From contig DAIDHQ010000010.1 of NCBI GenBank assembly GCA_027459645.1, positions 1 through 64,000 on the forward strand: a stretch of 64,000 nt of DNA. Reading direction: 5' to 3'. Source of the DNA: Vulcanimicrobiota bacterium (lineage in GTDB: Bacteria > Vulcanimicrobiota > Vulcanimicrobiia > Vulcanimicrobiales > Vulcanimicrobiaceae). This document shows, piece by piece, positions 8,708-16,718 of this stretch. Below the pieces are notes generated by a model. That model was not told where the DNA came from, did not search any database, and saw only the letters and a list, made by a program, of their open reading frames with translations. The translations under genes and the position numbers were made by a program. The first letter of the stretch is position 1, and each line of letters begins with the position of its first letter.

Positions 8708-9331
8708 CTACGGGCTTGCGGGCGATCCCGGCTCTTCGTAGAGCAAGGTCCCGTGTTTGCCCTCTACACCGATCAAGACGTCGCACTTGGCGTCCGCCGC
8801 AATCTCCTCGATGGTTCGTCCCAGCGGCGCACCGCTATACTTGCCTTCGCGGAACGAGCCGAGAACGATCAGATTGGCCTTTTCGCGCTTGGCCAGGTCG
8901 AGTACCGCCTGCTTGGTCGAACGCGCCTTGATTATGTCGGTCCGTACGGAAACGTCGGTATTGGTAGCAATCGTTTCGGCGGCGCCCAGGGCGTCCAGGG
9001 CGGCGCGCTCTTCGACCGGCATGGCTGCGTCGGGCGGCAGCGTGTACGGCACCTCGATCACGTAGATCGCGAGCAGTTCGGATTTCTCGCCGCTGGCCAG
9101 TTTCGCGGCCAGCGCCATCATGTGGTTCGACTCGATTTCCTGCGAGAAGACGACCACGACCGAGCCCACCATGCGCTCGAGTTCCGTTTCCGCTTCGCGC
9201 GCGAGTTTCTGGACGAACGAAGCGGGCGGATGGAGCATCCACCAGAGCGTCGCGACGATGGCCACCATAATAACGGCGGCTATAACGACGCCGGCCACCG
9301 TGATGGTCACTGCATCGTTGTGATAGATCAT
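8708..9331 (-). CDS. membrane-anchored universal stress protein (UspA domain)
   Basis: 207 aa. Residues about 8-30 form one membrane helix (TITVAGVVIAAVIMVAIVATLWW), followed by a UspA domain: VVVVFSQEI, KSELLAIYVIEVPYTLPPDA, ARSTKQAVLDLAKREKANLIVLGSF, and the nucleotide-binding end GAPLGRTIEEIAADAKCDVLIG. Most Usp proteins are soluble, so the N-terminal anchor is a distinctive feature. The start ATG overlaps the stop of a 58-aa membrane protein by 4 nt. Placed after an APC permease, it may be a regulatory partner of that transporter, as Usp domains are in several transporter families; this is inference. Confidence 0.85.
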   Translation of the reverse strand: MIYHNDAVTITVAGVVIAAVIMVAIVATLWWMLHPPASFVQKLAREAETELERMVGSVVVVFSQEIESNHMMALAAKLASGEKSELLAIYVIEVPYTLPPDAAMPVEERAALDALGAAETIATNTDVSVRTDIIKARSTKQAVLDLAKREKANLIVLGSFREGKYSGAPLGRTIEEIAADAKCDVLIGVEGKHGTLLYEEPGSPASP

Positions 9332-9504
9332 CGGCGCATCGCCTCGCGTACTTGGCGCAGCCGAATCGCGCCCAGCACCATCATCGCCCCTCCGAGCACG
9401 ATGCCGACGAACGACTGTGCGAGCGGAAAATAGAACATGCGAACGACGATCATCGAACCGATAACGACCATGGCCAGCGATAGTATGCCGCGCGCGATCA
9501 GCAT
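9328..9504 (-). CDS. 58-aa two-helix membrane protein
   Basis: A short frame between the permease and Usp genes. Its ATG (9504-9502) shares one base with the permease stop (TGATG) and its TGA overlaps the Usp ATG by 4 nt. Both junctions indicate translational coupling and make this a real gene despite its size. The product begins MLIARGILSLAMVVIGSM and ends LRQVREAMRR: two hydrophobic stretches separated by a short polar turn, with a basic cytoplasmic tail. No family is recognised. A small subunit or regulator of the preceding permease is a reasonable guess. Confidence 0.7.
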   Translation of the reverse strand: MLIARGILSLAMVVIGSMIVVRMFYFPLAQSFVGIVLGGAMMVLGAIRLRQVREAMRR

Positions 9505-11123
9505 CAGACGGCCGCTTTCGCGCGACGCTCGTCGCTTGCTTTCAGGTTGGCGGCGTATTCGTCCATCAGTTCCAGTTCGCCGGCGCGGCGAAGAATCTCG
9601 AGCTGCTCGTTGCGCCAGTCGCGCTTATGCGAATGCAGCAGCGGCAACCCTTTGCGCTTGCGGTAGATGAAGTACAGGATCAGGCCCAGCACGATCCACG
9701 ACGGCCCCGCGATTCGGCCGATCGGATGCGTGATCATCGTGAAAACCAGAATCGCCACGATGCCGATGAAACCAAGAACCGCGATGACCGGGAATTCGGC
9801 GCGTTCCCCACGGAAATTTACCGGAATGTTGAGCGGAATCTTGAACTTGCGCGGGCTCAGCGGGTCCGTGAGCCGTAGCGCGATGAGCGCGATGAAGACG
9901 AACGAATAGCTAGTTGCGGCGCCGAATGCGTAGAGGTCGCCGAGAAAATCGATGCCGCTCTCGCCGTTGAACAGGCGCGCGTAGAGCGCGGCCATGTTCG
10001 GGTCGAGCGACGGCAACGCAGCGAAGATCAGTTCGAGAATCGAAACGGACGTGAAGACCAGCAGCGAGACCGTCGGCGTTCTAAAGCGGGGATGCACGCG
10101 TTCGAAGATCGACGGCAATAGGCCGCCCTTCGACATCGCGTAGGCGATGCGCGAACTTCCGAAGACGCCCGAGTTCGAAGAAATCAACAGCAGGATGGCG
10201 CCGAGCACCGGCACGTAAAACGCCGCGATCGCACCCCAATACGGAACCTGCTTCGCGATCAACGCCACGGCCTTACCGTTGTTGTCGGTATTACCCAGCC
10301 ACTGCCAGAGCATTTGCGGATGCCCGTGCGCGTCGAGCGGAATGGGATGCCACGTGTGCATGCCCAGCGCCAGGTTCGCATACGAGAGCGCGAAGATGAG
10401 AATCGTTAGAATCAGCGCCGTCGAGGTTCGGGGAATGATCGACGCCGGTCGCTGCGTCTCTTCGGCCGCTTGTGAGATCGATTCCAACCCGACGAACGAC
10501 ACGATTGCGAGCGATATGCCCTTCATGAATTCGAAGGGCGTGGGCCAACTCGTTTGCATCGTGTGCACGAGCAGATGCGGCGAAAATGCAAAAAGAAAGC
10601 CCAGGGTGAGAATCGCCGTTTCGCTGATGATGTCGAGGCCGCTCACGAACCCGTTGAACGCGGTCGATTCGCGGACGCCGATGAAGTTGAGCGTGCACAG
10701 GCCGATCATTAAGCCGAGCACCACGATAAAGTGCGCCCACGGGTGCGGAGCGTTGTTGAGAACCGGCAGCAGTTCGCTCAAGTAATCGACGCAGCTCCAT
10801 GCGAAGAGCGCGATGTCGATCGTGAAATCGAGCAGCACCGCCCAGCCGGCGATGAATCCGAAGATATCGCCCAAACCTCGCAGGACGAAGTACTGCCCGC
10901 CGCCGGCGACGGGATAGGTCGCGGCTAGCTCCGTATAGGCGAGGCCGATACAGACATAGACGATGCCGGCGAAGAGGAAGGCGACGTTGGAGGCACCGGC
11001 TGCCGCACCGAGCACGAGGCCGAGACCGACGAAGATGTCGGCGCCCACGTCGGAATAGCCCCAGGAAAACGAACCCCAGGGCGTGACGGAGCGCCGAAGC
11101 TCGGGTTGACTTGTCTTCGACAT
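9504..11123 (-). CDS. APC superfamily amino acid permease
   Basis: 539 aa with about 12 membrane segments. The N-terminal part carries the APC substrate-site motif region (SWGYSDVGADIFVGLGLVLGAAAGASNVAFLFAGIVYVCIGLAYTELAATYPVAGGGQYFVLRGLG), followed by the middle-domain SFVGLESISQAAEETQRPASIIPR typical of these transporters. The C-terminal cytoplasmic tail is long and charged (RKRKGLPLLHSHKRDWRNEQLEILRRAGELELMDEYAANLKASDERRAKAAV). It lies 7 nt downstream of a Ser/Thr kinase gene and is coupled to a small membrane protein and a Usp. The tail could be a phosphorylation or docking site. Likely substrate: amino acids or amines; specificity unknown. Confidence 0.9.
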   Translation of the reverse strand: MSKTSQPELRRSVTPWGSFSWGYSDVGADIFVGLGLVLGAAAGASNVAFLFAGIVYVCIGLAYTELAATYPVAGGGQYFVLRGLGDIFGFIAGWAVLLDFTIDIALFAWSCVDYLSELLPVLNNAPHPWAHFIVVLGLMIGLCTLNFIGVRESTAFNGFVSGLDIISETAILTLGFLFAFSPHLLVHTMQTSWPTPFEFMKGISLAIVSFVGLESISQAAEETQRPASIIPRTSTALILTILIFALSYANLALGMHTWHPIPLDAHGHPQMLWQWLGNTDNNGKAVALIAKQVPYWGAIAAFYVPVLGAILLLISSNSGVFGSSRIAYAMSKGGLLPSIFERVHPRFRTPTVSLLVFTSVSILELIFAALPSLDPNMAALYARLFNGESGIDFLGDLYAFGAATSYSFVFIALIALRLTDPLSPRKFKIPLNIPVNFRGERAEFPVIAVLGFIGIVAILVFTMITHPIGRIAGPSWIVLGLILYFIYRKRKGLPLLHSHKRDWRNEQLEILRRAGELELMDEYAANLKASDERRAKAAV

Positions 11124-11130
11124 GTTTTAG

Positions 11131-12420
11131 TTAAAAGACGATTCCTATAGCGGTACGCTCGAGTGCGTTGATCGTGTATTCCGCATGGGCGTACTGTTCG
11201 TGCAACCCGTAATCGTGAAAGATGCGCAGGGCTTCGTTCAAGCGGTTGATCGCATCGCGCAACTCGTTGCGCTCCCGCCGTCCGTCCGCCGCTTTCTGTA
11301 AGATCATCGTCGCGTACTTCAATGCCGTCTTGGCGTATTCGGACTCGTTGTTGCTCACGGAGAGTTCGTGCATGGCGGCGATGTAGGCGTCTTTGGCTTC
11401 GTCGTAGTCGCGGCGCCGCGTCGCAATCATGCCCTTGAGAACGTTTTCCAACGCGTCGGTACGATTGCGCGAACTCGCAAGCGCGCGATCGAGCGCTTGA
11501 CGAAGCGTGGGATCGGTCGTCTTTGCAGACGGTGTAAACGTTTTGAGCGTTTTGCTTTCCGGCGGCGTCGCGGCTGCCGCATGAGCGGGCGCCGGACTCG
11601 GTCCGAGCAGCGTCTGAATTTCGGCCATGAACTCGCGCGCGCTCTGGTAGCGCCGCCCCGGGTCCTTTTCGATCGCACGCATGACGATCGTTTCGAGCGG
11701 TTCGGGAATGTTGCGGTTGATCTCGCGCGGAGGGGTCGGAAGATCGTGCACGTGCGAGTACATGGTTGCGACGATGTCGTCGCGATCGTTGCGGAACGGC
11801 AACGTGCCGGTGAAGATTTCGTACATGACGATGCCGACGGAGTAGAGGTCGCTGCGCGCGTCGGCGGGCTTACTCAAGAAGCGTTCCGGCGCGAGATACG
11901 AGATCGTTCCGACGATTTGCCCCGTGCGGGTCGTCTGCGTCACCTCGCTCGCGCGGCGCGCCAGCCCGAAGTCGGTGAGCTTCGTGTGTTTGCCGTCTTC
12001 GACGATCATGATGTTCGACGGCTTGATGTCGCGATGGATGATGCCTTGAGAATTGGCGTAGTCGAGCGCTTCGAGCACTTCGAGAATGTAGCCGAGCGCC
12101 TGGCGATAGCCGAGCTCGCCGCCTTCGAGTTGCGAGAGCGTCTTGCCGCGCACGAGCTCCATGACGATGTGCGAGATGCCGTTATCTTCGCCCGCGTCGT
12201 AGACCGCGACGATGTTCGGGTGGTTCAACCGCGCCATCGCGCGCGCTTCCATCAGCAGGCGGGCGTTCGTTTCGTCGGAGCGCTCGATGAGCACCTTGAC
12301 CGCCACGTCGCGATGCAAAGTCTTGTCGACGGCGCGATAGGTATCTGCCGTTCCACCGCGACCGATCAGTTCGATGATCTCGTACCGGCCGCCGAGCGTC
12401 CGTCCTTGGAGCGATTCCAC
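11131..12420 (-). CDS. serine/threonine protein kinase (PknB-like) with C-terminal helical repeat region
   Basis: 429 aa. The kinase domain occupies residues about 10-270: glycine loop GRGGTADTY, catalytic Lys42 in VAVKVL, HRDIKPSN with Asp131, DFG at 150-152, and the APERF segment. A Pro/Ala-rich linker follows, then a helical part (about 310-429; RDYDEAKDAYIAAMHELSVSNNESEYAKTALKYA) resembling TPR-like repeats. Unlike most PknB proteins there is no transmembrane helix or PASTA domain, so it should be cytoplasmic. It leads the permease-small protein-Usp-LolA-like run, which suggests the transporter or Usp as substrates (inference). All catalytic residues are present. Confidence 0.92.
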   Translation of the reverse strand: MESLQGRTLGGRYEIIELIGRGGTADTYRAVDKTLHRDVAVKVLIERSDETNARLLMEARAMARLNHPNIVAVYDAGEDNGISHIVMELVRGKTLSQLEGGELGYRQALGYILEVLEALDYANSQGIIHRDIKPSNIMIVEDGKHTKLTDFGLARRASEVTQTTRTGQIVGTISYLAPERFLSKPADARSDLYSVGIVMYEIFTGTLPFRNDRDDIVATMYSHVHDLPTPPREINRNIPEPLETIVMRAIEKDPGRRYQSAREFMAEIQTLLGPSPAPAHAAAATPPESKTLKTFTPSAKTTDPTLRQALDRALASSRNRTDALENVLKGMIATRRRDYDEAKDAYIAAMHELSVSNNESEYAKTALKYATMILQKAADGRRERNELRDAINRLNEALRIFHDYGLHEQYAHAEYTINALERTAIGIVF

Positions 12421-12442
12421 TAGCCGCTAACTTCCATAGCTT

Positions 12443-12778
12443 TCAGAAGGCGTTTCGATGCAGGGCCAAGCGATTACCGTCTATCGCGACGACATCGAAG
12501 CGGATTCGCCGGCCGGGCGCGACGATCTGCCCAACGTCTGCAGCAATGCGGCGAAGTTTCGTCTGCTTCCGGCAATCCACCGCCGCGAGCGCGGACCCGA
12601 AGGTACGCCTATCGCGCCGCTTGACCTCGACGATCACGAGGAAGCCGGCCTCCAGGCAGATGAGATCCGCTTCGCCGTCCGGGGTGCGGTAGTTGCGCGC
12701 CAGGATCCGGTACCCGTGGCGCTCGAGAAACGCGGCCGCGGCATCCTCACCCCGGCGCCCCTTGCTGCTCGTGCTCAT
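12443..12778 (-). CDS. yraN: YraN/UPF0102 family endonuclease-like protein
   Basis: I place the start at the ATG 12778-12776, giving MSTSSKGRRGEDAAAAFLERHGY (111 aa), the usual YraN length; a longer upstream frame is only the rnhB gene read in another phase. The core has the PD-(D/E)XK pattern: E at GEDAA, D in DGEADLICLE, and E-x-K in VIVEVKRR, then QTKLRRIA. Members sit next to rnhB in many genomes, as here (32-nt overlap). Biochemical role is unproven; DNA processing is assumed from the nuclease fold. Confidence 0.88.
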   Translation of the reverse strand: MSTSSKGRRGEDAAAAFLERHGYRILARNYRTPDGEADLICLEAGFLVIVEVKRRDRRTFGSALAAVDCRKQTKLRRIAADVGQIVAPGRRIRFDVVAIDGNRLALHRNAF

Positions 12779-13490
12779 ACGGCGCCTCTGCGCGCTCCTC
12801 GCCGTCGAACAAGAGTTCGAGCTGAGCATCGCGCACCCGCCACCAGGCCGAGCGGTGGTGGATGCTCGGCCCGTGCTGCTTGAGGGCTTCGATGTGCATC
12901 GGCGTGCCGTACCCTTTGTGCTCGTTGAAGCCGTAGCGGGGATCGGCTTCGTGCAGTTCGACCAGCAGCCGGTCGCGATGCACCTTCGCAAGGATCGACG
13001 CGGCCGAGACTACGGCGCAGATGGCGTCGCCCTTGATGAGCGGCTCTTGCGGGCCTGGAAATGACTTGATGCGCACTGCGTCGGTGAACAGATACTCCGG
13101 CGGAGGACACGTGAGCGCGGCGATCGCGCGCTCCATGGCGAGCACGCTCGCCCAATAGATGTTCAGCCGATTGATCTCCTCGACGCTGGCGAGACCGATG
13201 CCCCATCCTGCAGCACACGTGCGAATCTCGTCGTAGAGTGCCTCGCGCACGTCTGCGCGCACCTGTTTTGAATCGTTGAGCCCTTTGATCATCAGCGGTT
13301 CGTGCGCCACGACGCACGCGGCCACGACGGGGCCCGCGAGCGGTCCGCGTCCCGCTTCGTCGACGCCGCCGAGGTAGACGTAGCCTTTTTCGCGCGCCGC
13401 GTTTTCGTAGCGGTGCAGACGGTGGAGCCGCCGGCGTTCGCGCTCGTAGGCGTTGCGCGCTTTCTTGGATTTCTCGAGTTTGGTCGTCAC
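12747..13490 (-). CDS. rnhB: ribonuclease HII
   Basis: 247 aa. Contains the RNase HII signature GGVDEAGRGPLAGPVVAACV with the first acidic pair (DE), the second acidic residue in LFTDAV, and the C-terminal YGFNEHKGYGTPMHIEALKQHGPS.HHR block. It cleaves RNA in RNA-DNA hybrids and starts removal of misincorporated ribonucleotides. The N-terminal about 35 residues are basic and rich in Arg/Lys (KLEKSKKARNAYERERRRLHRLHRYENAAREKG), longer than in many orthologues. It overlaps ylqF by 4 nt upstream and yraN by 32 nt downstream, within a housekeeping operon. Confidence 0.95.
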   Translation of the reverse strand: MTTKLEKSKKARNAYERERRRLHRLHRYENAAREKGYVYLGGVDEAGRGPLAGPVVAACVVAHEPLMIKGLNDSKQVRADVREALYDEIRTCAAGWGIGLASVEEINRLNIYWASVLAMERAIAALTCPPPEYLFTDAVRIKSFPGPQEPLIKGDAICAVVSAASILAKVHRDRLLVELHEADPRYGFNEHKGYGTPMHIEALKQHGPSIHHRSAWWRVRDAQLELLFDGEERAEAPYEHEQQGAPG

Positions 13491-14281
13491 GGTCTCTCTA
13501 AACTCAATCGGCCGAACGCGCCTTCGTTGAAGGCCCGGACGTACGATTGCGCCGCGTTATGGTAATCGACCTCGCCGCCGCGCCGAACGAACCCGCGCGA
13601 GCGCGCAAAACTTTCGAGATCGGGAACGTTCGTGCGTCCGTTGCTTGCCTCGAGCAGCCACGCATGAAAGCGCGCCGAAACTTCTTCGGGATCGTAGCGC
13701 TCCCGCGGAACCGCGCCGATCATCGCGAGCTTCCATTGCGATTCCGGCGTCTCGATCTTCGGCACCAAGATGCCGGGCGAATCCATCAATTCGATGGTCG
13801 GCGAAAGACGAAACCATTGTAGTTGCCGCGTCACGCCTGCACGATCTTCCGTCTTGGCGGCCGCCCGCTTGAGCAATCCATTGATGATCGAAGATTTGCC
13901 GGAATTCGGCAAGCCTACGATAATCGCGCGCGTCATGCCGGTCCGTGCGTTGGCTACCGTCTTGACCGCCTGCAAGATGCGCCCCACGCTCTGTTGCTGG
14001 CGCCCTTCGACGGCGATCACCATGCGCTCGCGGCGTTTAAAATCATCGAGCCACGCCGCCGTAATCTGCGGATCGGCGAGATCGTCGCGATTGAGAATCG
14101 TCAGGCGGGCGCGCGAGCCGATCATGGCATCGAGCATGGGATTCGCGTCGCTACGCGGCGCGCGCGCGTCGATCACCTCGATGACGAGGTCGACGAGTTT
14201 GACGTACTCGGCCATCTTGCGCATAGCGCGCACCATATGGCCCGGGTACCATTGCACGGCGCGCTGCAGATCGGCGTTCAT
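13487..14281 (-). CDS. ylqF: ribosome biogenesis GTPase YlqF/RbgA
   Basis: 264 aa with the circularly permuted GTPase order: an N-terminal segment QWYPGHMVRAMRKM (family signature), G4-like LNRDDLAD, then G1 GLPNSGKSSIINGLL and G3 DSPGI. The C-terminal AmiR/NasR-like part is short. RbgA assists late assembly of the 50S subunit. The start overlaps the end of the signal peptidase gene by 4 nt and the stop overlaps rnhB by 4 nt. The G4 motif NRDD departs from the common NKxD but is seen in this family. Confidence 0.93.
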   Translation of the reverse strand: MNADLQRAVQWYPGHMVRAMRKMAEYVKLVDLVIEVIDARAPRSDANPMLDAMIGSRARLTILNRDDLADPQITAAWLDDFKRRERMVIAVEGRQQQSVGRILQAVKTVANARTGMTRAIIVGLPNSGKSSIINGLLKRAAAKTEDRAGVTRQLQWFRLSPTIELMDSPGILVPKIETPESQWKLAMIGAVPRERYDPEEVSARFHAWLLEASNGRTNVPDLESFARSRGFVRRGGEVDYHNAAQSYVRAFNEGAFGRLSLERP

Positions 14282-14778
14282 AACGCTCCGAGATCCTTTA
14301 TGGGCCAGATGCCGGCGAGCGCGCGTCCGACCAGCGCCGTTTCCGGAACCGGCCCAAAAAAGCGCGAATCTTCGCTATTAGCGCGATTGTCGCCGAGCAC
14401 GTAGAGCTCTGCCGGCGGAACCGTGACTTCGGGAAAGCTACGCGTGTCGGGGAAGCGCACGTACGGCTCGCTCAACGCAGCGCCGTCGACATAGACGGTT
14501 CCGCGGTCGATGCGCACGCGGTCGCCGGGAAGTCCGATCACGCGCTTGATGTAGAGTTCCGCCGTTCCGTTGTCGGCGTGCCTGAAGGCGACGATCTGGC
14601 CCCGCTGCGGGGGTTGGAAACGATAGGCCAGCGTGTTGATCAGCACGATCTCGCCCGAAACGATGCGCGGTTCCATCGAAGGGCCGCTCACCTGCGGCGT
14701 GCGCATGAAGAATGCCGCGATCAGGGCGACCAAGATGGCCACTTGAAGAACTAAGCCCGCGAACGAGCGCAGTTTCAT
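14278..14778 (-). CDS. lepB: type I signal peptidase, copy 3 of 3 (shortest)
   Basis: 166 aa. One N-terminal membrane helix, then the catalytic serine Ser34 in SGPSMEP and the general-base lysine Lys78 in YIKRVIGLPGD, and the box E element VLGDNRANSEDSR. It removes signal peptides from exported proteins at the outer face of the inner membrane. Two longer homologues lie directly upstream in the same orientation; this copy lacks their extra beta-insert and the long N-terminal region with two helices. A 1-nt gap separates it from the copy upstream. Confidence 0.94.
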   Translation of the reverse strand: MKLRSFAGLVLQVAILVALIAAFFMRTPQVSGPSMEPRIVSGEIVLINTLAYRFQPPQRGQIVAFRHADNGTAELYIKRVIGLPGDRVRIDRGTVYVDGAALSEPYVRFPDTRSFPEVTVPPAELYVLGDNRANSEDSRFFGPVPETALVGRALAGIWPIKDLGAL

Positions 14779-14779
14779 G

Positions 14780-15514
14780 TTACAAAATCTTGGCTTGTGA
14801 GAGCGGCCAGAAGATCAAGATGGCGCGTCCGGTAAAGCCGGCGGGTTTACCCGCGCGCTCTCCGGTTGCAAAGTCTCCCGAAAACTGCGCGAAGCCCCAC
14901 ATGTGCGAGTCGTCGGAATCGTTGCGATTGTCGCCCATCATGAAATAGCAATGCGGCGGAATCGTATCGGGCGACGTCCACATGCGCTTGGGGGGAATGT
15001 TCGCTTGTGACGGATCGAGCGGATGCCAGCCAAAGCCTTCGTTTACGTAGATGTTGTAGTTGCGAATCTGCAGATCGTAAGAGGGGGGCTGCGCGATGTA
15101 CGGTTCCTTGAGGGCGACGCCGTTGACGTACACGGTGCCGTTCTTGATGCTCAAGCGATCGCCGGGAAGGCCGATCACGCGTTTGATGAAATCGTCGGGG
15201 GTGTGCACGGGCGGCGGGAAGACGACGATGTCGCCTTCGCCCGGTTTGCGAAAGCGGTATTCGATTTTATCGACCAGCAGCACGTCGTGCACTTCGAGCG
15301 TCGGGACCATCGATGCCGACGGAATATAGTACGTGCGCGCGATAAACGTGATCAGGAGCCACGCCGCGATACCCGCGTAGATGAACGGGTCGAGATACTC
15401 GCGAGCGACGACCGTCGTGCGGCCGCCCGATGCAGCCGTTACCGGTTTGAGCGAGAGCACCACGCGCAGAATCGCGATGACCGCGACGATTTCTAAGAGT
15501 TCGATTGGAGTCAT
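14780..15514 (-). CDS. lepB: type I signal peptidase, copy 2 of 3
   Basis: 244 aa with two N-terminal hydrophobic helices (residues about 5-22 and 45-60), the catalytic serine Ser68 in SASMVPTL, the lysine Lys111 in DFIKRVIGLPGD, and MMGDNRNDSDDSHMWGF. An aromatic-rich insert (about 140-185: PSYDLQIRNYNIYVNEGF) is shared with the copy upstream. Paralogue of the two flanking genes by tandem duplication. All catalytic residues are intact, so it should be active. Confidence 0.94.
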   Translation of the reverse strand: MTPIELLEIVAVIAILRVVLSLKPVTAASGGRTTVVAREYLDPFIYAGIAAWLLITFIARTYYIPSASMVPTLEVHDVLLVDKIEYRFRKPGEGDIVVFPPPVHTPDDFIKRVIGLPGDRLSIKNGTVYVNGVALKEPYIAQPPSYDLQIRNYNIYVNEGFGWHPLDPSQANIPPKRMWTSPDTIPPHCYFMMGDNRNDSDDSHMWGFAQFSGDFATGERAGKPAGFTGRAILIFWPLSQAKIL

Positions 15515-15531
15515 GTGTTCCTAGTCAAGTT

Positions 15532-16269
15532 CTATTGCAGAATCCGCACACGCGAGAGCGGCCAAAAGATCATGAAAGCGCGACCGGCGAACGACGCCTT
15601 TGCGGGGGTATTCGCGAGCGGGCCGCTCGCGAACCGTCCGCGCCACTGAGCGAAGCCCCAGACGTGCGAATCGTCGGAATAATTGCGATTGTCGCCGAGC
15701 ATAAAGAAGAAGCCTGCCGGAATACGGTTAGGACTTGCCCAGTCGCGTTTGGGAGGAATGTTGGCCGATCGCGTGTCGAGCCGCATTCCGTTGACGTAGA
15801 TTCCGTAATTCTTGATCTCCAAGTCATAATTCGGCGGCTGATTCTCGTAGGGTTCGAGCAGCGCCCGGCCGTTGCGGTAGACGATACCGCCGTGAATGGA
15901 GATGGTGTCACCGGGGACGCCGATGACCCGTTTGATGAAATCGTCGCCGCCCGAAGGCACGGGGGCCTTAAAGACGGCGATGTCGCCGAAGGCCGGCTGC
16001 GCGATGCGGTAGTGGAGTTCGTCGACGAGCAGCACGTCGCGAACCTGCAGCGTCGGAATCATCGAAATCGAGGGAATGTAGAACGTCCGTACGACGAACG
16101 TCACCAGCAGCATCGCCGCCAGACCGGCCACGATAAAGGCGTCGAGATAGTCGCGAACGACGGCAACGGCCGACGACTCTCCGTCGTCGGCCGTAAAGGG
16201 TTTGATACTCAGAATCACGCGGGCGACCGCGAAAACCGCGACCAGCCCCACGAGCTGCAGCGGCGTCAG
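15532..16269 (-). CDS. lepB: type I signal peptidase, copy 1 of 3, probable CTG start
   Basis: Catalytic serine in SISMIPTL (Ser69 with the start used here) and lysine in DFIKRVIGVPGD (Lys113), plus MLGDNRNYSDDSHVWGF. A GTG at 16251 would trim the protein within its first helix. Six codons further upstream a CTG (16269-16267) gives an N-terminus L-T-P-L-Q-L that matches the M-T-P-I-E-L start of the neighbouring copy, and AGGG, shared with the rplS stop, lies about 9 nt ahead of it. I therefore prefer CTG and a 245-aa product, as long as copy 2. It follows rplS by 11 nt. Confidence 0.85.
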   Translation of the reverse strand: MTPLQLVGLVAVFAVARVILSIKPFTADDGESSAVAVVRDYLDAFIVAGLAAMLLVTFVVRTFYIPSISMIPTLQVRDVLLVDELHYRIAQPAFGDIAVFKAPVPSGGDDFIKRVIGVPGDTISIHGGIVYRNGRALLEPYENQPPNYDLEIKNYGIYVNGMRLDTRSANIPPKRDWASPNRIPAGFFFMLGDNRNYSDDSHVWGFAQWRGRFASGPLANTPAKASFAGRAFMIFWPLSRVRILQ

Positions 16270-16280
16270 GGTACGCGACC

Positions 16281-16634
16281 CTAGGCTTTGGTCGCCTTCT
16301 TTTCCTTGATGCGCGCGGCCTTACCGATCTTATCGCTCAAGTAGTAGAGGCGGCTGCGGCGAACGATGCCGCGTTTGCTGACTTCGATGCGATCGACGCG
16401 CGGGCTGTTGAGGAGAAAGGCCTTCTCGACGCCGACGCCGTGCGCAACGCGACGCACCGTGATCGATTCGTGCGCGCCGCCGCCCTTGCGAACGGTGACG
16501 ACGCCTTCGAACATCTGAATGCGTTCCTTGCCGCCTTCAACGACCTTCGAGTAAACCTTGACCGTGTCTCCGGGACGGAAATCCGGGACGGTATCCTTGA
16601 GTTGTTCTTTATTGAGGACGTCGATGACGTTCAT
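16281..16634 (-). CDS. rplS: 50S ribosomal protein L19
   Basis: 117 aa. Recognisable L19 sequence: [45 protein letters not shown], then [55 protein letters not shown]. It sits at the interface of the 30S and 50S subunits. The trmD-rplS order is conserved in bacteria; here rimM and rpsP, usually just upstream of trmD, are absent and a divergent gene lies there instead. The three signal peptidases follow, an association common in other phyla too. Confidence 0.97.
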   Translation of the reverse strand: MNVIDVLNKEQLKDTVPDFRPGDTVKVYSKVVEGGKERIQMFEGVVTVRKGGGAHESITVRRVAHGVGVEKAFLLNSPRVDRIEVSKRGIVRRSRLYYLSDKIGKAARIKEKKATKA

Positions 16635-16718
16635 GGCGATCTCTCGATGGCGGATGGCGAACGAATAGACGCGCGGGGGACCCGGCGCGACAACCTCGGC
16701 AATATAGCACAGGCGGCG

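Noticed and set aside
11368-12423. 351-aa plus-strand frame over the kinase
   Set aside because: Low-complexity Arg/Asp/Glu shadow of a well-defined kinase.
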